From SIG77 sp045589595 (lineage in GTDB: Bacteria > Verrucomicrobiota > Lentisphaeria > Victivallales > UBA1829): a DNA stretch of 64,000 nt. Location: contig JAZNPK010000039.1 in assembly GCA_045589595.1 (NCBI GenBank), forward strand, positions 1 to 64,000, written 5' to 3'. Below, piece after piece: positions 21,651 through 29,836 of this stretch; the first letter of the stretch is position 1, and each line of letters starts with the position of its first letter. The notes beneath the pieces are model-generated. The model worked only from the letters and a program-made list of their open reading frames with translations, had not been told where the DNA came from and searched no databases. A program made the position numbers and the translations under genes.

Positions 21651-22577
21651 TCAGGAGTCCAACGGGAAAGAAACTTCCGCAAGAGAGTCTGCACCGCGCA
21701 GCAGCATCACGAGGCGGTCAAACCCCATCGCCCCGCCCGCAGCATCCGGCATACCGCTGTCAATGGCATCCAGAAATTCCACCGGTTCGGGATATTCCGC
21801 CAGACCGTACTGCTTCCGCGTTTCCGCAAATTGACGGAACCGTTCCCGCTGGATCACCGGGTCAGTCAGTTCGCCGTAAGTGTTCGCCAGTTCAACGCCG
21901 CCGATGTACGCCTCCCAGCGTTCCACCAGCGTGGGATCTTCCGCTTTGGCTCTGGCAAATGCACCGAAACGGATGGGATAATCAATGAGAACACAGGGTC
22001 TGTCTTTGGGCAGATTCGGCTCCACGGATTCCGTCAGAACCAACTCAAAAAGCCCTTCCTCCTCCGCCAGTTTGTCTGCAGATTTTCCGGCAAAACGGCG
22101 GAACGCTTCACGCACCGGGATCACTTCCCAATCCGCATCAAGATCGATCTCGTGTCCACGGAAAAAAATCGTGCCGCTGCCATTGGCTTCGTGCGCGGCG
22201 GAACGGACAACGCCCATGGTGAAATCAAGGGCATCAAGGTAGGTATCGTGCGCGCCGTACCACTCCAGCATGGTGAATTCACTCCGGTGCTGTCTGCCGT
22301 TTTCTCCCGCACGGAAACAGGGTCCGAGCTGATACATGCGGTCCAGCCCCATGCAGAGCAGACGCTTCATCTGAAGTTCAGGTGACGAGCGCAGAAAAAA
22401 ATCGCCCGCGCGGGGCGATTCTATGTATTCTTCCGCGGCAGGAGCGATCAAACCAACAGGTGTTTCCACCTCACAGTATCCGGCTCCGTCGCAGTATTTC
22501 CGGACAGCGGCAAGAACTCGCGCACGGTAACGCAGCGCGGGGATCAATGCCGCCAGTCTGGTATTTCCCGGTGTCAT
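21651..22577 (-). CDS. epmA: EF-P--(R)-beta-lysine ligase
   Basis: A 308-residue class II lysyl-tRNA synthetase paralogue without the anticodon-binding domain, the usual size for EpmA (also GenX/PoxA/YjeA). Motif 2 is visible as FRAGENGRQHRSEFTMLEWY and motif 3 as GGAMGFDRLVMLL near the C-terminus. The enzyme attaches (R)-beta-lysine to a conserved lysine of elongation factor P in the cytoplasm. It starts inside the stop codon of the upstream efp gene (TGATG), so translation is very likely coupled. The lysine 2,3-aminomutase EpmB, normally needed to make beta-lysine, is not in this window. Confidence 0.93.
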   Translation of the reverse strand: MTPGNTRLAALIPALRYRARVLAAVRKYCDGAGYCEVETPVGLIAPAAEEYIESPRAGDFFLRSSPELQMKRLLCMGLDRMYQLGPCFRAGENGRQHRSEFTMLEWYGAHDTYLDALDFTMGVVRSAAHEANGSGTIFFRGHEIDLDADWEVIPVREAFRRFAGKSADKLAEEEGLFELVLTESVEPNLPKDRPCVLIDYPIRFGAFARAKAEDPTLVERWEAYIGGVELANTYGELTDPVIQRERFRQFAETRKQYGLAEYPEPVEFLDAIDSGMPDAAGGAMGFDRLVMLLRGADSLAEVSFPLDS

Positions 22578-23146
22578 CAGCCTTTACTGACGCGTTCGGA
22601 GTAGGCACCGTCGCGGGTATCGATCCGGATGGTGTCACCTTCGTTGATGAACAGGGGGACCATCAACTCGTAACCGTTGTCGATCTTTGCCGGTTTCATC
22701 ACGTTGGTGGATGCCGTGTCGCCGCGTGCGCCGGGTTCCGTTTCCGTCACAACTTTTTCGATGAAGGTGGGCAGCGTCACATCGATCAGTTTGCCGTTGA
22801 AGAACAGACCGTTGCACAGAGATTCTTCAATCAGAAAATAGGTGCGTTCACCCAGAAGATCCTTGGTCGCAACGACTTCTTCGTATGTTTCAGCATCGCT
22901 GAACACATAGTTGTCGCCATCCTGATAAGAGTAATACATTTCCCGTTCTTCCAGGTCCGGTTTGCCCACTTTGTCAACGGGGCGGAACGTGCGGTCCATG
23001 GTGCTGCCGGTGATCATGCTTTTCAGCTTGCAGCGGTAAAGAGCGGTGCCTTTGCCGGGTTTACAGAATTCAAAGTCTGTGATGGCATAGGGTTCGCCAT
23101 CAATTTCGATCTTGAGGCCTTTTTTCAGGTCTGCTGCACTGTACAT
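22577..23146 (-). CDS. efp: Elongation factor P
   Basis: A 189-residue protein with the three-domain EF-P layout. The N-terminal KOW-like domain has the FCKPGKGTALYR loop, where K32 is the site that EpmA would beta-lysylate; the C-terminal OB domain ends in IRIDTRDGAYSERV. EF-P rescues ribosomes stalled at polyproline stretches. I start it at 23146 because an AGGAG site sits seven bases upstream; an in-frame ATG ten codons earlier lacks a ribosome site and would give an unusual extension. It forms a two-gene operon with epmA, an arrangement that directly pairs substrate and modifying enzyme. Confidence 0.95.
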   Translation of the reverse strand: MYSAADLKKGLKIEIDGEPYAITDFEFCKPGKGTALYRCKLKSMITGSTMDRTFRPVDKVGKPDLEEREMYYSYQDGDNYVFSDAETYEEVVATKDLLGERTYFLIEESLCNGLFFNGKLIDVTLPTFIEKVVTETEPGARGDTASTNVMKPAKIDNGYELMVPLFINEGDTIRIDTRDGAYSERVSKG

Positions 23147-23223
23147 AAATGACTCCTGTTTGAGGGTTTTGTTCAAGTTGCTCCATAATATAGCATGAAA
23201 CTGTTTTTTTTCAAGTCATTTCT

Positions 23224-23265
23224 GCAAAAAAAACGGCTCTGTCCGCGAAGGAACAGAACCGTTTT
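23224..23265 (-). terminator. Rho-independent terminator after the TolC-like gene
   Basis: A 13-bp stem with one G-U pair (23230-23242 with 23253-23265), loop of ten bases, followed on the minus strand by a run of eight T. It ends the TolC-like transcript before efp. Confidence 0.85.
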
Positions 23266-23289
23266 GGAAATCTGTATCAGATCAACTGA

Positions 23290-25257
23290 TTACTTTTTCA
23301 CCGGAGCTTTCACAGCCGGAGCTTTGATAGCCGGTTTCGCGGGGGCTTTCACCTCCGGAGCTTTGACAGCCGGTTTTGCAGGGGCTTTCACCTCCGGAGC
23401 TTTGACCGCCGGTTTCGCAGGGGCTTTCACCTCCGGAGCTTTGACAGCCGGTTTTGCAGGGACTTTCACCTCCGGAGCTTTGACAGCCGGTTTTGCAGGG
23501 ACTTTCACCTCCGGAGCTTTGACAGCCGGAGCTTTGACAGCCGGAGCTTTGACAGCCGGAGCTTTGACAGCCGGTTTTGCAGGGGCTTTCACCGCCGGAG
23601 CTTTGACAGCCGGTTTTGCAGGGGCTTTCACAGCCGGTTTCGCGGGGGCTTTGACAGCCGGTTTCGCAGCCGGAGCAACTTTCTTGACCACAGGTGCGTT
23701 CACGAAAGAGGGCGCTGTGGCAGGAATGTCTTCCCAGTTGTTGGCTTTGGCTTCTGCCCAGGCTTCGCGCAGACCTTCTTCTGCTTCAGCTTTGGCTTCT
23801 TCCAGTTTCTTCTGGCAGGCGGTGACAAAGTCATCACCCTTGCTCAGGGACTTGCGGTCGATACCGAGGGTGTTCAGAAGTCTGTAGTAAGACACATAGT
23901 AGTTGCCGAGGGACATCAGACGTTCGATCTGGGTTTCAGCAGTGGCAAGGCGGATGTGGTCGAGTTCCAGTTTGGAGAGACCGCCGCTGGTCTTCAGGCT
24001 CTTTTCAGCGTTCTTCAGGTTTTCGTTGTACGCATTGTAGATCTTGTTGTCGAGCTGGAAGCGTTCGTAGGTGCTCTTCATGTTGGCATCAGCAATACGC
24101 ACCTGTGCGATGATGCTGATCGCCTGACTGAAGCCACGGGCTTCTTCTGCCTGGATCTGAGTGTAGTAGGCTTTCGCGCGGGCGATCTGCTGCGGAAGTT
24201 TGAGCAGGTTGTAGGCGGCGCGGATACCGATTTCCATCCAGCTGCTGTGATAGAGGAAGCTGTTGGTGGAGTTGGTGAAGTCGAGGTACATACGGACGTT
24301 CGGGAACATCATGACGATGGTCTTGTAAAGTTCGAGTACGTTGATGTGACGCTGCATATCGATTTCATACAGTTCCGGACGCTGGAGCAGAGCGATCTGT
24401 TCCATGACCTGCATTTCGGGCAGATCGAACACCGGCGGCATATTGACATTGAGCATGGAGGAATCCACAACGATGTCGTTGCCGGCAGCCAGACCGAGGA
24501 GAGCGCGGAGTTCTGCACGGCTGTTTTCGTAGCTGCGGGTGTAGTTGGTCAGGCGTTTTTCCATATCCACAAAACGACGGGTTTCGTCGAAGGCGCGGAA
24601 CGGAGAGATCAGGCGTTTCTGAGCCATTTCTTTGATCAGCTCATAACGGGTCTTGCACTGGTCAAGCAGAGCGTTGGTAATGGTGATCGCACGCTGGGCG
24701 GCAGCAACCTGGAAGTAAACGCGGACAACGTCCATCTGCAGGTTCTGGGCGGCACGGCGGGTGCGCTGGGTGCGGATCAGGGTACGGTCATTCGCCTGGC
24801 AGGTGTTGAATGCAGCCAGACCGAAGTCCATAAGACTGAGAGCAAGGTCAATGTTCAGGTAGTTGATGTCCTTGTCCTGAGAGGTGGAGTAACCGTAGGT
24901 GGCACCGGTGGAAACAAGTGCTTCACTGCTGGAAGCGGGCGTATTGTTCCGGTAACTGAGGTTGTTGGAAACAGTCAGTTCAGGCAGCATACCGAGTGCT
25001 TCGGCGATCTGCATTTCGCTGGCAACTTCTTCTTCCAGTTTCGCCACTTTGATGTCGAGGTTGAACTTCAGAGCCAAATCGATACATTCTTCCAATTTGA
25101 ACTCATGGTTCGCCTTGAACTGGCTCCATTTTGCCTGTTCAAAATACTGAACAGCCTTTTCAGCACGATCACTTTCGTAGCTTTCCTGGGATTTACAGCC
25201 TGTGAGAGCTGCCAAACCTGCAAGCATCACGCCTGCCATCCATCTGAGTTTTTTCAT
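23290..25257 (-). CDS. TolC-family outer-membrane efflux lipoprotein with a Lys/Ala/Pro repeat tail
   Basis: A 655-residue protein starting MKKLRWMAGVMLAGLAALTGC, with a lipobox (LTGC) and hence a likely lipid-anchored mature N-terminus. Residues about 55-500 show the long alternating helices of the outer-membrane efflux protein family (TolC/OprM-like), with the paired repeats typical of that fold. The last 125 or so residues are low-complexity repeats of KAPAKPAV and KAPEVK, which the family does not normally have and which would lie in the periplasm or bind peptidoglycan or nucleic acid by charge. The start has a GGGAG site. No inner-membrane pump or adaptor gene is adjacent, so the partner is unknown. 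Confidence 0.8.
   Translation of the reverse strand: MKKLRWMAGVMLAGLAALTGCKSQESYESDRAEKAVQYFEQAKWSQFKANHEFKLEECIDLALKFNLDIKVAKLEEEVASEMQIAEALGMLPELTVSNNLSYRNNTPASSSEALVSTGATYGYSTSQDKDINYLNIDLALSLMDFGLAAFNTCQANDRTLIRTQRTRRAAQNLQMDVVRVYFQVAAAQRAITITNALLDQCKTRYELIKEMAQKRLISPFRAFDETRRFVDMEKRLTNYTRSYENSRAELRALLGLAAGNDIVVDSSMLNVNMPPVFDLPEMQVMEQIALLQRPELYEIDMQRHINVLELYKTIVMMFPNVRMYLDFTNSTNSFLYHSSWMEIGIRAAYNLLKLPQQIARAKAYYTQIQAEEARGFSQAISIIAQVRIADANMKSTYERFQLDNKIYNAYNENLKNAEKSLKTSGGLSKLELDHIRLATAETQIERLMSLGNYYVSYYRLLNTLGIDRKSLSKGDDFVTACQKKLEEAKAEAEEGLREAWAEAKANNWEDIPATAPSFVNAPVVKKVAPAAKPAVKAPAKPAVKAPAKPAVKAPAVKAPAKPAVKAPAVKAPAVKAPAVKAPEVKVPAKPAVKAPEVKVPAKPAVKAPEVKAPAKPAVKAPEVKAPAKPAVKAPEVKAPAKPAIKAPAVKAPVKK
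23293..23680 (-). repeat. Tandem repeats encoding the KAPAKPAVKAPEV tail
   Basis: Imperfect units of about 15-42 bases built on gctttgacagccgg and ggggctttcacctccgg variants repeat across nearly 400 bases inside the TolC-like gene. All variants keep the frame. Such arrays commonly change length by slippage or recombination, so tail length may vary between strains. Confidence 0.9.
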
Positions 25258-25781
25258 AACGCTCTTTCTCCCGTGCTTGGGTTGTTATTAATGTACATTT
25301 TGTGTTTGTTCTTCGCAAAATCATACCAGACGCAGCAGGCGAAAAAACAAAAATACCCACATACATCTTACAATATTATAGGTGCTATCTCCGAAAAATC
25401 AATAGCATTTTCCGGAAAAATGTGCATTTTTTTGAAAAAAAACGTTTTTGGATACAGTTTTTTCGATTTTTTTGTCGCATTTGCCCGGAAAATACGAAAA
25501 CATCAACGATGAGCTTCCACCGTTTTTGCACCGCCGGAAAGTGACGGGGACGCGCTTTCCGTTCCACAGATCTGCCGACCGGTCATCGCTGTTTTGTCGG
25601 CGATCCACAGCGATTTTGTCTTCCGCCGGACCGGAAACGGGTCAAAAAACGCCCGATTCTGAAGATTTCTTGAAGAAAAAAGGAATTTTTTCAGGAAACG
25701 GTCTTTAAAATTGAATTATATATTGTATATTACGGCGTAAACCAAAAATAACATGTCGGGTCCCCCGACCGGAGAACTGAA
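25258..25781. other. Divergent intergenic region between the TolC-like gene and leuA
   Basis: No convincing gene in 524 bases; the short frames here have no ribosome sites and overlap each other. The left half is T-rich with several A/T runs. Near leuA the sequence ttgaattatatattgtatatt (partial promoter-like) and a short GTCGGG/CCCGAC hairpin (25754-25768) sit just before the ribosome site. These may be the leuA promoter and leader, but neither matches consensus well. Confidence 0.4.
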
Positions 25782-27491
25782 ATGAATACGACTTTTCCAA
25801 AGTATGTACGCCCGGAGCGAGTTCCGCTGGATCATCGCGACTGGATTGACCGTGAGCTGACTCATGCGCCCACCTGGTGCTCTGTTGACCTGCGAGATGG
25901 CAATCAGGCACTTCCCCTGCCGATGAATCCGGAGAAGAAACTGGAATACTTCAAACTGCTCTGCGATGTCGGATTCAAAGAGATCGAAGTATCTTTCCCC
26001 TCGGCATCACAGGACGATTTCAACTTTGTCCGCCGCCTCATTGAAGGAAAACTGATCCCGGAAGGTGTCCGTATTTCCGTACTGACTCAGGCTCGGGAAA
26101 ATCTCATCAAGAGAACCGTTGAAGCCCTGAAAGGACAGGAGAACACACTGCTGCATCTGTATGTCGCCACCAGCGATCTGCACAGCAAAATCGTGTTCGG
26201 CAAGACCCACGAAGAAGTCATCAAGATGGCTGTTGACGGAACTAAACTTGTGATCAAGTATCTGAAAGAAGCCGGGCTCTGGGGCAAAGTCGCATACGAA
26301 TTTTCGCCCGAAGAGTTTACGGACAGCGATCTTGATTTTGTAGTGGATCTCTGCAAGGCGGTCAAGGAAACATGGGGTCCTTCCAAGAAGAAGGATTTTA
26401 TTCTGAATCTGCCGCAGACTGTGGAACGCCGCGCGCCTTTCCACTACGCCGATATGATCGAATATTTCGTCAAGCATTATCCTTATATGGATGAGACCAC
26501 CATCAGCGTTCACTCCCATAACGATCAGGGTTGCGCCGCTGCATCTACGGAAATGACATTGATGGCGGGCGCAGACCGCGTAGAAGGCTGTCTGCTCGGT
26601 CACGGCGAACGGACCGGCAATCTGGATATTCTGATCCTCGGTCTGAACCTGTTCTGCCGCGGTATCGATCCCGGTCTGGATTTCAGCGATGTGCCGCACA
26701 TTGTGCGTGTGATCGAAAAAGCCACCGGTATTGAAGTTCACGAACGCCACCCCTATGCCGGTCAGTTGGCATTCACCGCGTTCTCCGGTTCTCATCAGGA
26801 TGCGATCCGGAAAGGTCTTGACAGCAGTGAAGCGGCGGCAGAAATGTTCAAATGCGGCTGGAAAGTGCCCTATCTGCATGTGGATCCGGCGGACATCGGC
26901 AGAAAATATGAACGGCTCATCCGTATCAACAGTCAGTCCGGCAAAGGTGGTGTGGCATACATTCTGGAACACGAATTCGGTATTTATCCGCCCAAGAGCA
27001 TGCATCCGTTTATCGGGGCGGCCGTCCAGAAATACGCAGATGAACACGAATGTGAACTGGATGAAGATCAGCTCATCGAAATCTTCAACCGTGAATTTGT
27101 AAACTGCAAAGGTCTGTTCACGCTGAAGAAATATTCCCGTATCGCGCCCGAACCCGGAGAAGAACGCAACGATATCGGCGTGCGTCTGCTCATCGATTAC
27201 AACGGCGAGGAAATGGAGATCCAGGGACGCGGCAACGGTCCTATCTCTGCCACCGTCAAGGCGATCCGCAGTCATGCCGGACTTTTTGAGTTCATTCTGG
27301 AAGACTTTTCCGAACGGACCATGGGCTTCAGTGCCGATGCCGATGCCCTCGCTTTCGTGGGTGTGCGCCGGATGAAAGACAATATGCTGTTCTATGGCGC
27401 CGGACGCCATTCCAATATCGACCAGGCGGCGATCCTGGCTTTGTTTACCGCATTGAACAAGGCTGCTGCCGCACCTGACGACGAGGACTGA
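25782..27491 (+). CDS. leuA: 2-isopropylmalate synthase
   Basis: A 569-residue enzyme that condenses acetyl-CoA with 2-oxoisovalerate, the first committed step of leucine synthesis. The HMGL-like TIM barrel shows DLRDGNQ at 36-42 (catalytic R38/D39) and the metal-binding H244-S-H246-N. The C-terminal part (about 430-560) contains a regulatory alpha-isopropylmalate-synthase domain, the usual site of leucine feedback. Length and the LPLPMNPEKKLEYFKLL start fit the longer LeuA type 2 branch shared with fungi and actinobacteria. A GGAG site precedes the start. A carboxypeptidase gene follows 19 bases downstream in the same direction and is probably cotranscribed. Confidence 0.95.
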   Translation: MNTTFPKYVRPERVPLDHRDWIDRELTHAPTWCSVDLRDGNQALPLPMNPEKKLEYFKLLCDVGFKEIEVSFPSASQDDFNFVRRLIEGKLIPEGVRISVLTQARENLIKRTVEALKGQENTLLHLYVATSDLHSKIVFGKTHEEVIKMAVDGTKLVIKYLKEAGLWGKVAYEFSPEEFTDSDLDFVVDLCKAVKETWGPSKKKDFILNLPQTVERRAPFHYADMIEYFVKHYPYMDETTISVHSHNDQGCAAASTEMTLMAGADRVEGCLLGHGERTGNLDILILGLNLFCRGIDPGLDFSDVPHIVRVIEKATGIEVHERHPYAGQLAFTAFSGSHQDAIRKGLDSSEAAAEMFKCGWKVPYLHVDPADIGRKYERLIRINSQSGKGGVAYILEHEFGIYPPKSMHPFIGAAVQKYADEHECELDEDQLIEIFNREFVNCKGLFTLKKYSRIAPEPGEERNDIGVRLLIDYNGEEMEIQGRGNGPISATVKAIRSHAGLFEFILEDFSERTMGFSADADALAFVGVRRMKDNMLFYGAGRHSNIDQAAILALFTALNKAAAAPDDED

Positions 27492-27510
27492 GTCCCGTAT
27501 CTGTGCGATC

Positions 27511-28653
27511 ATGAGCAAAACAGCCATTGTTTTTACGGTCATCGTGATCCTGGCAGTACATGTTCTTGTACTGTTTCTGGCACTGTCTCCCGGTTCGCCC
27601 GCATCTTCCGCACCGGATCAAACCGGAACGGAAGATGTGTATGTTCCGCCCGCCGTTGACCCCACGCCGGATGTTCCGCCGACAGCGGGTCCGGTCACGG
27701 TCCCCCCGGTGGTTCAGCCGGGTCCGGCAGCCGTGCCTGAAAAAACAGTCACGCCCGCGTCGGCAGAGACGCAGATCAAACGTGTAACGGGTAAAAAATA
27801 TACCGGTATGCCGAAGGATCTTGACCGTCGTTCCGCCGTGCTTCATCCCAACGGTCCGCCGCAGATGTGGAAGGGAACAGCCAAACGCGCCACCGGTATC
27901 CTTGTGGATATGGATAACCGGAAAGTTCTCTGGCAGAAAGATTCTCTGAAGCAGGTCCCCATTGCCTCCCTGACCAAGATCATGACATTGCTTCTGGTGT
28001 ATGAGGATATGTTGAAAGCGGATGCAGATTTGCATTTGAATTCCCCGATCCAAATTACTCCCGAAGCGCGCGCCGTCCCCCCGAGCGGTGTCCGTTTTCA
28101 GCCGGCGGAACAATCTTTCCCCGTGGAAAAACTGATGCTGGCAGCGGCGATCCGGAGCGCAAACGATGCGACACATTTGCTGGCTCAGGCGTTCGGCAAT
28201 GGTTCCGCCCAGACATTTATCAATAGAATGAACACGCGCGCGCGTGAACTCGGTATGGAGAATACCGTTTTCTATAACGCTCACGGTCTGCCGGGGAGAA
28301 AAGAGCATCCCGACAACAAAAGCACGGTGACGGATCTTGTGCGCGCCTGCGAAGTCTTTCTCACCTATCCTGAATTGCGTGAATGGTCGTCCATGCGCAT
28401 CGGGACTTTCCGGACAAAAAATGATCTTGTCAATCACAATCATCTGCTGCCCGGCGGGCGTTATTCCTGTCAGGGTGTGTCCGGGATCAAGACCGGTTTT
28501 ACGCTCAATGCGGGCTTCTGTGTGGCGGCGGTCTGCACGCGGAACGACCGGACATTGCTTGCGATCGTGACGGGTTTCGGCTCAGCCAAAGAGCGTGACG
28601 GGTATGTCAAAAATCTTTTGAACTGGGGCTTCAAGCGTATTGCGCAGAAGTGA
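27511..28653 (+). CDS. D-alanyl-D-alanine carboxypeptidase (peptidase S11, DacF-like)
   Basis: A 380-residue penicillin-binding protein that removes the terminal D-Ala of peptidoglycan stem peptides. An N-terminal uncleaved or signal-like membrane segment (residues 3-25) is followed by a Pro-rich linker to about residue 85. The catalytic motifs are S153-LT-K156, S216-A-N218 and K327-T-G329, in the correct order. It lacks an obvious C-terminal amphipathic helix beyond the catalytic domain, so the N-terminal segment probably anchors it. No strong ribosome site is visible, so translation may depend on the leuA transcript just upstream. Confidence 0.88.
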   Translation: MSKTAIVFTVIVILAVHVLVLFLALSPGSPASSAPDQTGTEDVYVPPAVDPTPDVPPTAGPVTVPPVVQPGPAAVPEKTVTPASAETQIKRVTGKKYTGMPKDLDRRSAVLHPNGPPQMWKGTAKRATGILVDMDNRKVLWQKDSLKQVPIASLTKIMTLLLVYEDMLKADADLHLNSPIQITPEARAVPPSGVRFQPAEQSFPVEKLMLAAAIRSANDATHLLAQAFGNGSAQTFINRMNTRARELGMENTVFYNAHGLPGRKEHPDNKSTVTDLVRACEVFLTYPELREWSSMRIGTFRTKNDLVNHNHLLPGGRYSCQGVSGIKTGFTLNAGFCVAAVCTRNDRTLLAIVTGFGSAKERDGYVKNLLNWGFKRIAQK

Positions 28654-28732
28654 TTTTCTTTTGTGCGGCTGACGGCGTAAGGTTTTTCTGCACGGATCTC
28701 TTACTTTTTTCGATTTTTTTTACAAATCGCAC

Positions 28733-28760
28733 TTGCATTTCATACGAAATGTTGTATAGT
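28733..28760 (+). promoter_or_regulatory. Promoter of the tRNA-Gly/tRNA-Tyr transcript
   Basis: TTGCAT (28733-28738) and TATAGT (28755-28760) are 16 bases apart, with the first tRNA starting 27 bases downstream. Confidence 0.6.
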
Positions 28761-28787
28761 AAGTGCTATGTTGAATTTTGCAGAATT

Positions 28788-28861
28788 GCGGGTATAGTTC
28801 AACGGTAGAACATCAGCCTTCCAAGCTGATTGTGAGGGTTCGATTCCCTTTACCCGCTCCA
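28788..28861 (+). tRNA. tRNA-Gly (anticodon TCC)
   Basis: Full cloverleaf: acceptor GCGGGTA pairs with TACCCGC, the anticodon stem TCAGC/GCTGA encloses CTTCCAA, and the T-loop is TTCGATT. The CCA end is encoded. It is cotranscribed with the tRNA-Tyr 23 bases downstream. Confidence 0.95.
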
Positions 28862-28884
28862 TGTAAGTTCATCGAAACCCTTTT

Positions 28885-28969
28885 GGTGGGGTTGCAGAGC
28901 GGTCAAATGCAGTAGACTGTAAATCTACCGGCCATGCCTTCGATGGTTCGAATCCATCCCCCACCACCA
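28885..28969 (+). tRNA. tRNA-Tyr (anticodon GTA)
   Basis: Acceptor GGTGGGG pairs with CCCCACC, the anticodon stem GTAGA/TCTAC encloses CTGTAAA, and a long variable arm is present as expected for bacterial tRNA-Tyr. CCA is encoded. Its 3' end and terminator are duplicated 172 bases downstream. Confidence 0.95.
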
Positions 28970-29015
28970 TTTTGAAATTTCAGGGCTTGCGTCATAACGC
29001 AGGTCCTTTTTTTTG
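28951..29015 (+). repeat. 65-base direct repeat, copy 1 (tRNA-Tyr 3' end and terminator)
   Basis: Positions 28951-29015 are identical to 29123-29187. The copy starts in the T-arm of tRNA-Tyr and runs through CCA and the terminator. Confidence 0.95.
28983..29014 (+). terminator. Terminator of the tRNA-Gly/tRNA-Tyr operon
   Basis: GGGCTTGCGT (28983-28992) pairs with ACGCAGGTCC (28997-29006) with two G-U pairs, followed by eight T. An identical second copy lies at 29155-29186. Confidence 0.85.
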
Positions 29016-29122
29016 TCTGTGGATGGGGGATGCCGGATGCGACAGCATACGGAGCGGCGTTACGCCGCAGATGAGAACCATCCTGGTTCGACACCGCAGG
29101 TGCGCGCGAATGAGAAGAGCGC

Positions 29123-29187
29123 AATCCATCCCCCACCACCATTTTGAAATTTCAGGGCTTGCGTCATAACGCAGGTCCTTTTTTTTG
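29123..29187 (+). repeat. 65-base direct repeat, copy 2 (orphan tRNA-Tyr 3' end and terminator)
   Basis: Exact second copy of 28951-29015 without a tRNA 5' part. The 107 bases between the copies do not fold as a tRNA and hold no gene. It looks like a displaced attachment-site half left by a lost or tiny element, or the end of a deleted tandem tRNA copy. Confidence 0.9.
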
Positions 29188-29313
29188 CCCTTCTGACTGC
29201 CGTTTTTCAGAAAAATTTCAGATTTTTGAAAAAAGCTGTAACCTTTTGTTTTTTGTTTCGTTATCAGGGCAGAAACAACAAGAACAACACAACACAATGA
29301 AAGGATCAGAACA

Positions 29314-29499
29314 ATGAACGACAAAGAAATCAAAGCGGCAGAAGCAGCAGTGGAACTGAACCGGGAACAGCTGGAAGAAATCGACGGCGGCAAAACGATC
29401 CGGGTGAAAAAAGTCGTTACCAAGAAAAAGAAAAACTTCCGGGGCAGAACCAAAAAGAAAACCGGAACTTATCTGATTCCCGTCGAAGTTGATGATTGA
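29314..29499 (+). CDS. Small basic peptide with a double-glycine-type leader
   Basis: A 61-residue product. Residues 1-26 are acidic and helical and end in LNREQLEEIDGG, the pattern of GG leader peptides cleaved by C39-peptidase ABC exporters in class II bacteriocin and related systems. The remaining 35 residues are strongly basic (VTKKKKNFRGRTKKK) with an acidic tail. The ribosome site AAAGGA sits nine bases upstream, and a good terminator follows 23 bases after the stop, so this is a free-standing gene. No exporter or modification enzyme is adjacent. It could be a bacteriocin or signalling precursor, or a nucleic-acid-binding protein whose GG is accidental. Confidence 0.65.
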   Translation: MNDKEIKAAEAAVELNREQLEEIDGGKTIRVKKVVTKKKKNFRGRTKKKTGTYLIPVEVDD

Positions 29500-29522
29500 G
29501 CTGATCGGGAAGGCGGGACAAG

Positions 29523-29554
29523 AGAGTCGGGACTGAACTCCCGGCTCTTTTTTT
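29523..29554 (+). terminator. Terminator of the small GG-peptide gene
   Basis: AGAGTCGGGA (29523-29532) pairs with TCCCGGCTCT (29539-29548) with one G-U, six-base loop, then seven T. Confidence 0.85.
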
Positions 29555-29656
29555 GTGTCTGAAATCTGCCCCGCAGACTGCCATTTTTCAGAAAAGCAGA
29601 AGAATGCAGCGATCTTATGTTTGCAGAAAACTTATCCGGAATCAGGGCAAAAAAAA

Positions 29657-29740
29657 TGGTGCTCGAGGGGAGACTCGAACTCCCATGGGTCGCCCCACTA
29701 GCACCTCAAGCTAGCGCGTCTGCCATTTCGCCACCCGAGC
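29657..29740 (-). tRNA. tRNA-Leu (anticodon GAG)
   Basis: On the minus strand the acceptor GCTCGGG pairs with CTCGAGC, the anticodon stem CTAGC/GCTAG encloses TTGAGGT, and a long variable arm and T-loop TTCGAGT are present. The encoded CCA occupies 29657-29659. Confidence 0.93.
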
Positions 29741-29836
29741 ACATTAGGTTGGTGTGCTATTACTATACATCTGTAATTATGATTGTCAAGTCGATTTCGG
29801 ACAAAAAAGTAAAAAAAGATTCGCGTTGCGCAAAAA

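Noticed and set aside
25302..25708. Short open frames between the TolC-like gene and leuA
   Set aside because: Overlapping on both strands, AT-driven amino acid content, no ribosome sites.
26007..27542. Minus-strand open frame of 511 codons opposite leuA
   Set aside because: Antisense shadow; leuA has intact catalytic motifs and a ribosome site.
29016..29187. Second tRNA-Tyr gene
   Set aside because: Only the 3' end and terminator are copied; no acceptor 5' strand, D-arm or anticodon arm can be found.
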